Shown: piece after piece, positions 1 through 5,780 of the stretch
Position numbering within the stretch: the first letter of the stretch is position 1
How the letters are laid out: each line of letters begins with the position of its first letter
The notes under the pieces: model-generated
The model's database searches: none
What the model was told of the DNA's origin: nothing
The model's input: the letters and a program-made list of their open reading frames with translations, nothing else
Source: an uncultured Veillonella sp.
GTDB taxonomy: Bacteria > Bacillota_C > Negativicutes > Veillonellales > Veillonellaceae
Assembly (NCBI GenBank): GCA_900765235.1
Contig: CAAFRK010000076.1
Coordinates: forward strand, 1-5,824
Direction of reading: 5' to 3'
Length of the DNA stretch: 5,824 bases
Translations under genes and position numbers: made by a program

Positions 1-54
1 ATATGCTCAATGTGTCGATACATTGGCGATATAACTGAATGTAAGATTCAATAA
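1..54 (+). other. 3' end of an upstream transcript, coding status unclear
   Basis: This is the last stretch before the terminator. All three + frames close here, with stops at 52-54, 32-34 and 36-38. The longest is a 17-codon tail whose TAA lies inside the terminator stem, but it has no recognisable motif. The stretch also contains two short inverted repeats (8-25 and 36-50), so it could be a structured 3' UTR or RNA tail instead of coding sequence. It does not look like a tRNA 3' end: there is no T-arm consensus and no CCA. Identity cannot be given from so little sequence. Confidence 0.3.
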
Positions 55-79
55 AAGGGACCCGTTGGGTCCCTTTTAT
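51..79 (+). terminator. Intrinsic terminator of the gene upstream of the window
   Basis: A perfect 13-bp inverted repeat, ATAAAAGGGACCC and its complement around a GTT loop, is followed by T-rich sequence (TTTTG from 78-82). The T-run follows on the + strand, while the opposite side is poorer in T, so it mainly ends + strand transcription entering from the left. It separates norB from whatever lies upstream. Confidence 0.93.
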
Positions 80-225
80 TTTGTATGTATTGATGATTAA
101 AAGTATGGAATTGATTCGTCAATATATTGAAATACTGATGATTATATGGTACGACATATACTTTGTATTAAGGATTCAAAGGATAATTATACTATTGATA
201 CAAATTGAGAAGAAATTTTAATATA

Positions 226-243
226 TTGTAACTTTAGATACAA
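226..243. promoter_or_regulatory. Candidate CRP/FNR-family operator upstream of norB
   Basis: TTGTAAC-TTTA-GATACAA is an inverted repeat with 7-base half-sites, 6 of 7 positions matching, around a 4-base spacer. This is the geometry of CRP/FNR-family sites. Its centre (234.5) lies about 41.5 bases before the start inferred from the -10 box at 264-269, the usual place for class II activation. Regulators of this family often control NO-related genes. The regulator itself is not in the window and its identity is not inferred. Confidence 0.45.
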
Positions 244-263
244 CTTTCTTTATAAAATTGGTG

Positions 264-269
264 TATATT
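264..269 (+). promoter_or_regulatory. Candidate -10 box of the norB promoter
   Basis: TATATT (5 of 6 matches to TATAAT) would start transcription near G276. No good -35 box lies 16-18 bases upstream, which fits a promoter that depends on an activator. An overlapping alternative is TATTAT at 266-271. The region is very AT-rich, so chance matches are likely and the call is tentative. Confidence 0.4.
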
Positions 270-276
270 ATATATG

Positions 277-299
277 AGGAGAGCATAGGCTCTCTTTTT
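277..299 (+). promoter_or_regulatory. Hairpin with U-run in the norB 5' leader
   Basis: GGAGAGC-ATAG-GCTCTCT forms a six-pair GC-rich stem (279-284 with 289-294), extendable by a G-U and an A-U pair, followed by TTTTT up to 299. It looks like a small intrinsic terminator but sits 13 bases before the norB Shine-Dalgarno sequence. It could be an attenuator. If transcription starts at about 276, it would instead be a 5'-terminal stem that protects the message. Confidence 0.55.
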
Positions 300-327
300 G
301 TGCTTTTATAGAAAAGGAGGTAATGTG

Positions 328-2565
328 ATGGGCGAATACAAAAAATATTGGATAGCCGTAGTAGCAGTTCTTATTATTGGATTCTCTATTCTTGGCTATT
401 TGGGTACTGATGTATATCATCAAGCGCCACCGGTACCAACCGCGTATGTATCTCAAGATGGACAGGTTTTGTTCACTAAAGATGATATCTTACATGGTCA
501 ATCGGCTTGGCAATCTACAGGTGGTCAATCTGTAGGGACCGTACTAGGTCATGGCGCATATCAAGCCCCGGATTGGACAGCTGATTGGTTGCACAAAGAA
601 GTGTCCGTAATGCTTGATATCAAGTCTCAAGAAGCTTTTGGTGTTCTTTATGAACAGTTAGGTGATGTGCAGAAAGCGGCTGTTAAAGAAGCAGTTAAAG
701 CAGAGTACTTTAACAGTGCTGTTCGTGAAGATGGAACTGTAGTGCTTTCGCCGGAACGTATTACAGCGATGAATTTAACCGGACAATATTTTATTGAACT
801 TTATGGTGATAACCCTAAATTGTCCGAAACACGCGATCATTTTGCGATGAAAGACAATACGTTGCCAGAATTAAAAGATCGTATTGATATGGCACGATTC
901 TTCTTCTGGACGACGTGGATGGCATCGACTCAACGTCCTGGTACAGATGCAACATACACCAACAATTGGCCTCACGAGCCATTGTTAGATCATAATCCAA
1001 CACCGGAAAGCGTAGCTTGGTCTGTTGTGAGTGTTATTATTTTACTTTGTGGTATTGGTATTGTCGTATGGATGTGGGCATTCGGTCGCAAACAAGATGA
1101 ACATGAATTAACACCGCCTGCGGAAGATCCAATTTCCAAATTGCATCTCACACCATCTCAACGGTCTTTAGGAAAATATTTATTTACAATTTTGGCATTA
1201 TTTTTACTCCAACTTGGTATGGGTGGTATCATTGCGCACTACACCGTAGAAGGACAGGCTTTCTATGGCATTCCATTGGCGCAGTATTTCCCATATTCTA
1301 TTGCTCGTACTTGGCATATTCAAGCATCCTTGTTCTGGATTGCGATGGCATTCTTGAGTGCCGGTTTATTCTTGGCGCCGATTATTAATGGCGGTAAAGA
1401 TCCTAAGTTCCAAAAATTGGGCGTGGATATTTTGTTCTGGGCACTCGTTGTGTTGGTAGTAGGTTCCTTTACAGGTACATATTTAGGTGTTGCTCATGAG
1501 ATTCCGGCGTCTCTAAACTTCTACTTGGGTCACCAAGGATATGAGTTTATCGAGTTGGGGCGCGTATGGCAATGGATTGAATATATCGGCATTCTATTTT
1601 GGCTTGTACTCATGGTGCGCAGCATCATTGGTGCTTTCAAAAATAAAGGGGATAAAAACCTTATTGCTGCCTTTATTTTCTCCGTTGTGATGGTCGGTAT
1701 TTTCTATGGACCAGGTCTTTTCTACGGAGAACACAGCCACTTGGCAATCATGGAATACTGGCGCTGGTGGGTTATTCACCTTTGGGTAGAAGGATTCTTT
1801 GAAGTATTCTCTACTACGTTGATGGCCTTTATTTTCGTAACACTTGGTCTCGTATCTTACCGTGCAGGTACCATAGCAGCGATTTCGTCCGGTGCCATTT
1901 ACCTTATCGGCGGTATCCCTGGTACATTCCATCATCTTTATTTCACCGGTGTTACATCGACTATCGTGGCCACAGGGGCATCGTTCTCCGCGTTGGAAGT
2001 AGTGCCTCTTGTACTATTGGGATATGAAGCGTTTGAAAATTATACACGCCTTCATAGTGCTCCTTGGATGCATCGACTAAAATGGCCTGTATACTGCTTC
2101 ATTGCCGTATCCTTCTGGAACTTGGTGGGTGCAGGTATCTTCGGCTTCTTAATTAATATGCCGGTTTCCTTGTTCTATATTCAAGGTCTAAATACGACAG
2201 CTGTTCATGCTCATACGGCGTTGTTCGGCGTATACGGGTTCTTGAGTTTAGGCTTTGTATTCCTCATCGCTCGTTATATTCGACCTGAAGTGGAATTTAA
2301 CGACAAGTTGATGAAATTCGGTTTCTGGGCATTGAATTGGGGCCTTGCGTTAATGGTTCTTATCAGCCTATTGCCAATTGGCTTGATTCAAAGTTGGGCA
2401 AGTGTTACACAAGGCTTATGGCTCGCTCGCAGCGAAGACTTTATGCAACAACCATTGTTACAAAATTTGCGTTGGCTTCGCATGGTTGGCGATACCATCA
2501 TGATATTGGGGGCATTGGCCTTCTTCTGGCAAATCGTGAAAGTAACTTTCACAAAGAAACAGTAA
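328..2565 (+). CDS. norB: Quinol-dependent nitric oxide reductase (qNOR), single subunit
   Basis: This membrane enzyme reduces two NO to N2O and water with electrons from quinol. The protein has 745 aa, normal for qNOR. It runs from a membrane helix (about 8-27) through an exported NorC-like domain (about 29-228) to a haem-copper-oxidase-type NorB core from about 229. There are only two cysteines and no CXXCH, so no haem c, which separates it from cytochrome-c-type cNOR. The qNOR signature H56-GQSAWQ with GHGAY at 74-78 is present. Expected ligands are all seen: H330 (haem b), H484, H535 and H536 (FeB), E488 and E492 after HLWV, and H627 and H629 (haems b3 and b). H304 and E308 match the quinol-site pair of studied qNORs. 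I chose ATG 328 because AAGGAGG (314-320) lies 7 bases before it. GTG 325 and an upstream TTG at 298 are also in frame, but 298 precedes the ribosome site. It stands alone between two terminators, with no norC, norQ or norD, suggesting NO detoxification. Confidence 0.97.
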   Translation: MGEYKKYWIAVVAVLIIGFSILGYLGTDVYHQAPPVPTAYVSQDGQVLFTKDDILHGQSAWQSTGGQSVGTVLGHGAYQAPDWTADWLHKEVSVMLDIKSQEAFGVLYEQLGDVQKAAVKEAVKAEYFNSAVREDGTVVLSPERITAMNLTGQYFIELYGDNPKLSETRDHFAMKDNTLPELKDRIDMARFFFWTTWMASTQRPGTDATYTNNWPHEPLLDHNPTPESVAWSVVSVIILLCGIGIVVWMWAFGRKQDEHELTPPAEDPISKLHLTPSQRSLGKYLFTILALFLLQLGMGGIIAHYTVEGQAFYGIPLAQYFPYSIARTWHIQASLFWIAMAFLSAGLFLAPIINGGKDPKFQKLGVDILFWALVVLVVGSFTGTYLGVAHEIPASLNFYLGHQGYEFIELGRVWQWIEYIGILFWLVLMVRSIIGAFKNKGDKNLIAAFIFSVVMVGIFYGPGLFYGEHSHLAIMEYWRWWVIHLWVEGFFEVFSTTLMAFIFVTLGLVSYRAGTIAAISSGAIYLIGGIPGTFHHLYFTGVTSTIVATGASFSALEVVPLVLLGYEAFENYTRLHSAPWMHRLKWPVYCFIAVSFWNLVGAGIFGFLINMPVSLFYIQGLNTTAVHAHTALFGVYGFLSLGFVFLIARYIRPEVEFNDKLMKFGFWALNWGLALMVLISLLPIGLIQSWASVTQGLWLARSEDFMQQPLLQNLRWLRMVGDTIMILGALAFFWQIVKVTFTKKQ

Positions 2566-2644
2566 TAAACGAAGCAGTAATAGTAAATATTATGTAAATA
2601 TAATATATAGACATATAAGCTAACATGACATGGCGTTCTTTGGG

Positions 2645-2674
2645 TAGACAAGGGGCGCCATTGTCTGTTATACT
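2645..2674 (+). promoter_or_regulatory. Candidate promoter pointing into the norB terminator
   Basis: TAGACA (2645-2650) and TATACT (2669-2674) each match the consensus at 5 of 6 positions. They are 18 bases apart, with a TG at 2666-2667 forming an extended -10. The predicted start, near 2681, is the first base of the terminator stem, so it could give only a very short RNA unless the terminator is read through. This may be a fortuitous match, or a weak second promoter for the downstream cluster. Confidence 0.4.
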
Positions 2675-2680
2675 ATCCAT

Positions 2681-2706
2681 GTCAGGCATACGTGCCTGGC
2701 TTTTTT
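2681..2706 (+). terminator. Intrinsic terminator after norB
   Basis: An 8-bp stem, GTCAGGCA with TGCCTGGC (one T-G pair), closes a TACG loop and is followed directly by six T. It lies 115 bases after the norB stop and just before the rpmG promoter, so it insulates norB from the ribosomal protein cluster. Confidence 0.9.
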
Positions 2707-2721
2707 GAGTTGCTTAATTTC

Positions 2722-2750
2722 TTGACATCGCTTGCTACGTATGATATAGT
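2722..2750 (+). promoter_or_regulatory. Strong sigma-A promoter of the rpmG-secE-nusG-rpl cluster
   Basis: A perfect TTGACA (2722-2727) is followed by a 17-base spacer and TATAGT (2745-2750), with TGA just before it as an extended -10. Transcription should start near 2756-2757, about 65 bases before rpmG. Such a near-consensus promoter fits high expression of translation genes. No other promoter this good is seen in front of secE, nusG, rplK, rplA or rplJ. Confidence 0.9.
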
Positions 2751-2760
2751 TTTTTAGTAT

Positions 2761-2782
2761 GTAGTCGAGCGTTTTCGAGTAC
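2761..2782. repeat. Dyad in the rpmG leader
   Basis: GTA-G-TCGA, six bases, TCGA-G-TAC is an inverted repeat with seven matching pairs and one G-G mismatch, starting a few bases after the predicted start site. It could fold as a 5' hairpin in the message or act as an operator. The same bases also read as a direct repeat of TCGAG (2765-2769 and 2775-2779). Confidence 0.4.
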
Positions 2783-2821
2783 AAGAGACAGATTAGTAAA
2801 TAAAAAGCGAGGTGTATCCGG

Positions 2822-2971
2822 ATGCGTAATGCCATTACTTTAGCTTGCACAGATTGCAAACAACGCAACTATCAAACGAACAAGAATAAAAAGAACAATC
2901 CTGATCGTATTGAAATGATGAAATATTGCAAATTCTGCGGTAAACATACATTACACCGTGAAACAAAATAA
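2822..2971 (+). CDS. rpmG: 50S ribosomal protein L33
   Basis: L33 is a small zinc-ribbon protein of the large ribosomal subunit near the E site. The gene encodes 49 aa, the normal bacterial length. It begins [12 protein letters not shown] and ends HTLHRETK. Four cysteines, C9, C12, C36 and C39, form two CxxC pairs, so this is the zinc-binding form and not the cysteine-free paralogue some Firmicutes carry. The start ATG has GAGGTG at 2809-2814, 7 bases upstream. It is the first gene behind the strong promoter at 2722-2750 and lies 41 bases before secE. The rpmG-secE-nusG order is widespread in Firmicutes. No tRNA-Trp gene sits between rpmG and secE, unlike in some genomes. Confidence 0.96.
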   Translation: MRNAITLACTDCKQRNYQTNKNKKNNPDRIEMMKYCKFCGKHTLHRETK

Positions 2972-3012
2972 TTCTTATCATTCATTACCTGTTGATTTGA
3001 GGATGTGAAACA

Positions 3013-3234
3013 ATGGCAAAGTCTAACTCAGCAGTGCAGCAGCGTGGTGGATTTGGAAAATTCTTCCGCGGTGTGAAAGCTGAACTTAAAAAAGTAGTCT
3101 GGCCAACAAAAAAAGAACTCATCAATTACACAATAGTAGTATTCTTAGTGACGATTTTTATCGCCTTTATTATTTATGTACTTGATGCAGTCTTTGCCCA
3201 ACTTTTTAATACGTTGTTGCACTTTGTTGGATAA
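3013..3234 (+). CDS. secE: Preprotein translocase subunit SecE
   Basis: SecE is the essential small subunit of the SecYEG channel. It clamps SecY in the cytoplasmic membrane during protein export. The 73-aa product is the short, single-span form typical of Gram-positive-type bacteria, against three spans in E. coli. An N-terminal cytoplasmic amphipathic part carries the conserved stretch KAELKKVVWPTKKEL (22-36). One hydrophobic helix follows (about 39-62). GAGG at 2999-3002 lies 10 bases before the ATG, a slightly long but acceptable spacing, and no other in-frame start fits. The gene is followed by nusG after 12 bases, with the nusG ribosome site overlapping the secE stop, so the two are probably translationally linked. 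Confidence 0.95.
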   Translation: MAKSNSAVQQRGGFGKFFRGVKAELKKVVWPTKKELINYTIVVFLVTIFIAFIIYVLDAVFAQLFNTLLHFVG

Positions 3235-3246
3235 GGGGGCCATTTC

Positions 3247-3783
3247 ATGGAAGCAGATAAGAAGTGGTATGTAATTCATACCTATTCAGGCTACGAAAAT
3301 AAAGTTAAAACCACTCTTGAACTTAAAGTTCAGTCTATGGGTCTACAAGATGTGATTAGCCGAATTTTGGTACCTCTTGAAGACGAAATAGATGAAAAAG
3401 ATGGGGTTAAAAAAGTAGTAAAACGTAAGATATTTCCTGGGTACGTATTGGTTGAAATGGAAGTTAACGACCGTTCTTGGTATGTTGTGCGCAACACACC
3501 AGGTGTAACAGGCTTCGTTGGCTCTGCCACTAAACCAGTTCCACTTTCTGATTCCGAAGTAGAACATATACTTAAGTCTCAGGGCTTGGATAAGAAACCA
3601 AGCATCAACATCGATGTAGAAGTTGGTGAAACGGTACGCATTACGTCCGGGGCCTTTGAAGATAAACTAGGTGTTATTACCGAACTTAACCCTGAAAAAG
3701 GAACATTGAAACTTAATGTGGAAATGTTCAACCGAGATACCGAGGTAGAGGTAGAGTTCTCTCAAATTGAGAAAGCTCTTTAA
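3247..3783 (+). CDS. nusG: Transcription termination/antitermination factor NusG
   Basis: NusG is a universal elongation factor that binds RNA polymerase at the clamp and affects pausing, Rho-dependent termination and coupling to ribosomes. The 178-aa product has the usual two domains. The NGN domain (about 5-110) begins KWYVIHTYSGYENKV and includes the conserved FPGYVLVEM and RNTPGVTGFVG stretches. A linker is followed by the KOW domain (about 124-178) with VEVGETVRITSGAF and the closing FSQIEKAL. No extra insertion is present. The ribosome site AAGGGGG (3233-3239) overlaps the secE stop and lies 7 bases before the ATG. The rplK leader follows. Confidence 0.97.
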   Translation: MEADKKWYVIHTYSGYENKVKTTLELKVQSMGLQDVISRILVPLEDEIDEKDGVKKVVKRKIFPGYVLVEMEVNDRSWYVVRNTPGVTGFVGSATKPVPLSDSEVEHILKSQGLDKKPSINIDVEVGETVRITSGAFEDKLGVITELNPEKGTLKLNVEMFNRDTEVEVEFSQIEKAL

Positions 3784-3810
3784 TATATAAATATAACTCT
3801 AAAAAAGAGC
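3775..3810 (+). repeat. Inverted repeat across the nusG stop
   Basis: GCTCTTT (3775-3781) is a perfect complement of AAAGAGC (3804-3810), enclosing a 22-base AT-rich loop. It begins in the last nusG codons. No T-run follows directly, so it is a poor terminator. It might be an RNA processing or stability element separating the secE-nusG and rplK-rplA parts of the message. Confidence 0.35.
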
Positions 3811-3857
3811 AATCGATTTTGGTTGCCAGTGGGAGGATGTATATCCGTTACCACCAC
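3809..3857 (+). promoter_or_regulatory. rplK leader with an L1-binding-like hairpin
   Basis: Two adjacent hairpins occupy the leader. The first pairs GCAATC (3809-3814) with GGTTGC (3821-3826). The second has an outer GTGG (3829-3832) pairing with CCAC (3851-3854 or 3854-3857), an unpaired GA opposite GTTA, and an inner GGAT/ATCC stem (3835-3838 with 3843-3846). The GTGG-GA and CCAC pattern resembles the mRNA sites by which L1 represses its own operon, which imitate its 23S rRNA site. The assignment to L1 is inferred from pattern and position. Confidence 0.6.
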
Positions 3858-3885
3858 AGTATAAGCATAGGAGGTTTAATTACCC

Positions 3886-4311
3886 ATGGCTAAGAAATTA
3901 GTTAAACAAGTAAAACTACAAATTGAAGCCGCTAAAGCTACTCCAGCACCACCAGTTGGTCCTGCACTAGGTCAAGCAGGTGTTAACATCGTTGCTTTCA
4001 CAAAAGAATTCAACGAACGTACTGCTAAACAAGCTGGCTTGATTATTCCAGTAGTTATTAACGTATATGAAGATCGTAGCTTCGACTTCATCACTAAGAC
4101 TCCACCAGCTGCAGTATTATTGAAAAAAGCTGCAGGTATTCCAAAAGGTTCTGGTGTACCTAACCGTGATAAAGTAGCAAAAGTAGGTCGCGATAAAGTT
4201 CGTGAAATTGCTGAATTGAAAATGCCTGACTTGAATGCTAATACCGTAGAACAAGGTATGCGCATGGTAGAAGGTACTGCTCGCAGCATGGGCATTGAAA
4301 TCGTTGACTAA
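3886..4311 (+). CDS. rplK: 50S ribosomal protein L11
   Basis: L11 binds the GTPase-associated region of 23S rRNA and, with L10-L12, helps elongation factors work. It is also needed for RelA-type stringent signalling, and it forms part of the thiostrepton site. The product has 141 aa, the standard length. The N-terminal domain carries the proline-rich [16 protein letters not shown] (20-35), the drug and factor-contact region. The C-terminal rRNA-binding domain (about 76-141) includes [25 protein letters not shown] and [10 protein letters not shown]. The ATG follows AGGAGG (3869-3874) by 11 bases, a little long. It lies 102 bases after nusG, behind a structured leader, and 76 bases before rplA. 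Confidence 0.98.
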   Translation: MAKKLVKQVKLQIEAAKATPAPPVGPALGQAGVNIVAFTKEFNERTAKQAGLIIPVVINVYEDRSFDFITKTPPAAVLLKKAAGIPKGSGVPNRDKVAKVGRDKVREIAELKMPDLNANTVEQGMRMVEGTARSMGIEIVD

Positions 4312-4323
4312 TAAGCGTACGAC

Positions 4324-4370
4324 TTGCGCATAAGGCGCAAATCGGTGGGAGGGAATTCCCGTTTGACCAC
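4324..4370 (+). promoter_or_regulatory. rplA leader with a second L1-binding-like hairpin
   Basis: A first hairpin pairs TTGCGC (4324-4329) with GCGCAA (4335-4340). Four bases later GTGG (4345-4348) pairs with CCAC (4367-4370), enclosing an asymmetric loop (GA opposite GTTTGA) and an inner GGG-AATT-CCC stem (4351-4360). The rplA ribosome site starts three bases after the structure, so protein binding here could block L1 translation directly. The layout repeats that in front of rplK. Confidence 0.65.
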
Positions 4371-4387
4371 ATAAGGAGGATATTATA

Positions 4388-5098
4388 ATGGCAAAAGTAG
4401 GTAAGAAATACGCTGAGGCAGTAAAACTTATTGAAGCTGGTAAGTTCTACGAACCAGTAGAAGCAATCGAGTTGGTTAAGAAAACTGCAACTGCAAATTT
4501 CGATGAAACAGTTGAAATCGCTTTCAACTTGAATGTCGACCCTAAATACGCTGATCAACAAGTTCGTGGTGCAGTAGTATTGCCTCATGGTACTGGCAAA
4601 ACTAAACGCGTTCTTGTATTCGCAAAAGGCGACAACATTAAAGCAGCTGAAGAAGCTGGTGCAGATTTCGTAGGTTCTGAAGAGTTAGTAGCTAAAATCC
4701 AAGGTGGTTGGAGCGACTTCGACGTAGTAGTTGCTACACCAGACATGATGGGTCAAGTTGGCCGTCTTGGTAAAATCTTGGGTCCTAAAGGCTTGATGCC
4801 AAACCCTAAAGTTGGTACAGTAACTCCAGACGTTGCTCGTGCAGTAAACGAAATCAAAGCTGGTAAAATCGAATACCGTACTGATAAAGCAGGTATTGTC
4901 TCTTGCTCCATCGGTAAAGCGTCCTTCGATGAAGAAAAATTACTTGACAACTACCGTACAATCGTTGATACTATTATCAAGGCTAAACCTGTAGCAGCTA
5001 AAGGTCAATACATTAAATCTGTAACCTTGTCCGCTACAATGGGCCCTGGTGTGCCTTTGAACGTGTTCAAATTGAGCAACGTTACAAAAGAGCAATAA
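4388..5098 (+). CDS. rplA: 50S ribosomal protein L1
   Basis: L1 forms the mobile L1 stalk of the large subunit, which helps deacylated tRNA leave the E site. In several bacteria and archaea it also represses its own operon by binding mRNA. The product has 236 aa, close to the E. coli length of 234. It has the expected domain I, domain II, domain I arrangement, with [19 protein letters not shown] in the inner domain, the family signature [16 protein letters not shown] (131-146) and the C-terminal [23 protein letters not shown] (4373-4379) lies 8 bases before the ATG. The L1-like hairpins before both rplK and rplA make the product itself the likely regulator of these two genes. Confidence 0.98.
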   Translation: MAKVGKKYAEAVKLIEAGKFYEPVEAIELVKKTATANFDETVEIAFNLNVDPKYADQQVRGAVVLPHGTGKTKRVLVFAKGDNIKAAEEAGADFVGSEELVAKIQGGWSDFDVVVATPDMMGQVGRLGKILGPKGLMPNPKVGTVTPDVARAVNEIKAGKIEYRTDKAGIVSCSIGKASFDEEKLLDNYRTIVDTIIKAKPVAAKGQYIKSVTLSATMGPGVPLNVFKLSNVTKEQ

Positions 5099-5108
5099 TC
5101 ACATATGT

Positions 5109-5215
5109 CTCTTAGCTGTAGACGGCTGGTATGTATAATGGATGAAAATCCGCCCGCTGAGGCTGACACTAGATAATCTAGGACTAGTTCGACCTCATCG
5201 CGTGCGATGGGGTCG
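5109..5215 (+). promoter_or_regulatory. L10 leader: L10-L12-responsive attenuator of rplJ
   Basis: The gap holds a typical Firmicute L10 leader. Stem P1 pairs CTTAGC (5111-5116) with GCTGAG (5156-5161). Inside lie the conserved-looking TGTAGACGGCTGGT (5117-5130) and a GGAT-GAAA-ATCC hairpin (5140-5151) with a GNRA-type tetraloop. TGAGG (5158-5162) can instead pair with CCTCA (5193-5197), and the pairing extends through TGA/TCG and ACTAG/CTAGT to about 13 pairs; this is the antiterminator. It excludes the terminator at 5190-5220. By analogy with B. subtilis rplJL, bound L10-L12 complex should stabilise P1, free the terminator and reduce rplJL. The pairings are read by eye. Confidence 0.85.
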
Positions 5216-5220
5216 TTTTT
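5190..5220 (+). terminator. Attenuator terminator in the rplJ leader
   Basis: A 12-base inverted repeat, CGACCTCATCGC with GCGATGGGGTCG (one T-G pair, effective loop CGTG), is followed by five T (5216-5220). It ends 50 bases before the rplJ ATG. A full terminator inside an operon marks it as conditional, and its 5' strand overlaps the antiterminator. Confidence 0.92.
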
Positions 5221-5270
5221 ACGCTAAGATAGTACATAGAGCACCAAAAAATCTACAAGGAGGTAATCTA

Positions 5271-5780
5271 ATGGCTGTCACTGAACAAAAGAAAGCAATC
5301 GTTGCTCAAATGAAAGAAACTCTTTCTGAAGCAAAAGGCGCTGTATTGATTGGTTACACTGGTTTGACTGTTGCGCAAGCAACTGATCTTCGCCGCAAAA
5401 TGTTGGCTGAAGGCGTTGAATACAAAGTAATCAAAAATACTTTGACTCGCATTGCTGCAAATGAATTGAATCTTGAAGGTTTCGCTGAGCATTTAGAAGG
5501 TCCAACTGCATTGGCTACTTCTAAAGAAGATGCTGTTGCACCTGCTCGTGTAATCGAACAATTCATCAAAACTACTGAGAAAGAAGTTGTAACAGTTAAA
5601 GCTGGTATCGTTGAAGGCGAAGTTATGGATGCTGCAGGTGTTAAAGCAATTGCAAGTCTTCCAAACCGCGAAGGCATGCTTTCCATGTTGCTTTCCGTAT
5701 TGCAAGCTCCTGTTCGCAACGTTGCATACGCTGTCAAAGCTGTTGCAGACGCTCATCAACCAGCAGAAGCTGCAGAATAA
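5271..5780 (+). CDS. rplJ: 50S ribosomal protein L10
   Basis: L10 is the base of the L12 stalk. It binds 23S rRNA beside L11 and carries L12 dimers on its C-terminal helix to recruit elongation factors. The product has 169 aa, normal for the family. The N-terminal rRNA-binding domain covers about 1-100, with VLIGYTGLTVAQATDLRRK and VIKNTLTRIA typical of L10. The L12-binding helix at the end contains LLSVLQAPVRNVAYAVKAV, followed by an alanine-rich tail. The start is ATG 5271, with AAGGAGG (5257-5263) 7 bases before it. An in-frame ATG at 5142 would add 43 residues but lies in the leader hairpin, before the terminator, and is rejected. rplL should follow beyond 5824. Confidence 0.98.
   Translation: MAVTEQKKAIVAQMKETLSEAKGAVLIGYTGLTVAQATDLRRKMLAEGVEYKVIKNTLTRIAANELNLEGFAEHLEGPTALATSKEDAVAPARVIEQFIKTTEKEVVTVKAGIVEGEVMDAAGVKAIASLPNREGMLSMLLSVLQAPVRNVAYAVKAVADAHQPAEAAE

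Noticed and set aside
110..123. ATTGA-TTCG-TCAAT as an FNR box
   Set aside because: FNR half-sites TTGA and TCAA should be six bases apart; here they are four apart, and the site is more than 150 bases from the likely start.
298..327. TTG at 298 as the norB start, adding 10 residues
   Set aside because: It lies before the Shine-Dalgarno AAGGAGG (314-320) and within the hairpin U-run; ATG 328 has proper spacing and begins with the expected short cytoplasmic end before the first helix.
1594..1935. 113-codon open frame on the - strand
   Set aside because: It lies wholly antisense to conserved norB core sequence, with no recognisable protein motif and no convincing ribosome site.
2972..3012. 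Possible tRNA-Trp between rpmG and secE
   Set aside because: Only 41 bases are available and no cloverleaf or T-arm sequence is present.
3767..3797. TTGAGA with TATAAC as a promoter for rplK
   Set aside because: The spacing is 19 bases, and the region is so AT-rich that such matches are expected by chance.
3972..4295. 107-codon open frame on the - strand inside rplK
   Set aside because: It is fully antisense to the conserved L11 gene, with no independent support.
5142..5270. ATG at 5142 as the rplJ start, adding 43 residues
   Set aside because: It falls in the tetraloop hairpin of the L10 leader, has no ribosome site, and translates the leader and terminator; ATG 5271 gives the normal L10 N-terminus.
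5354..5737. 127-codon open frame on the - strand
   Set aside because: It is a shadow of rplJ, caused by codon bias in a highly expressed gene; the product looks like no known family.
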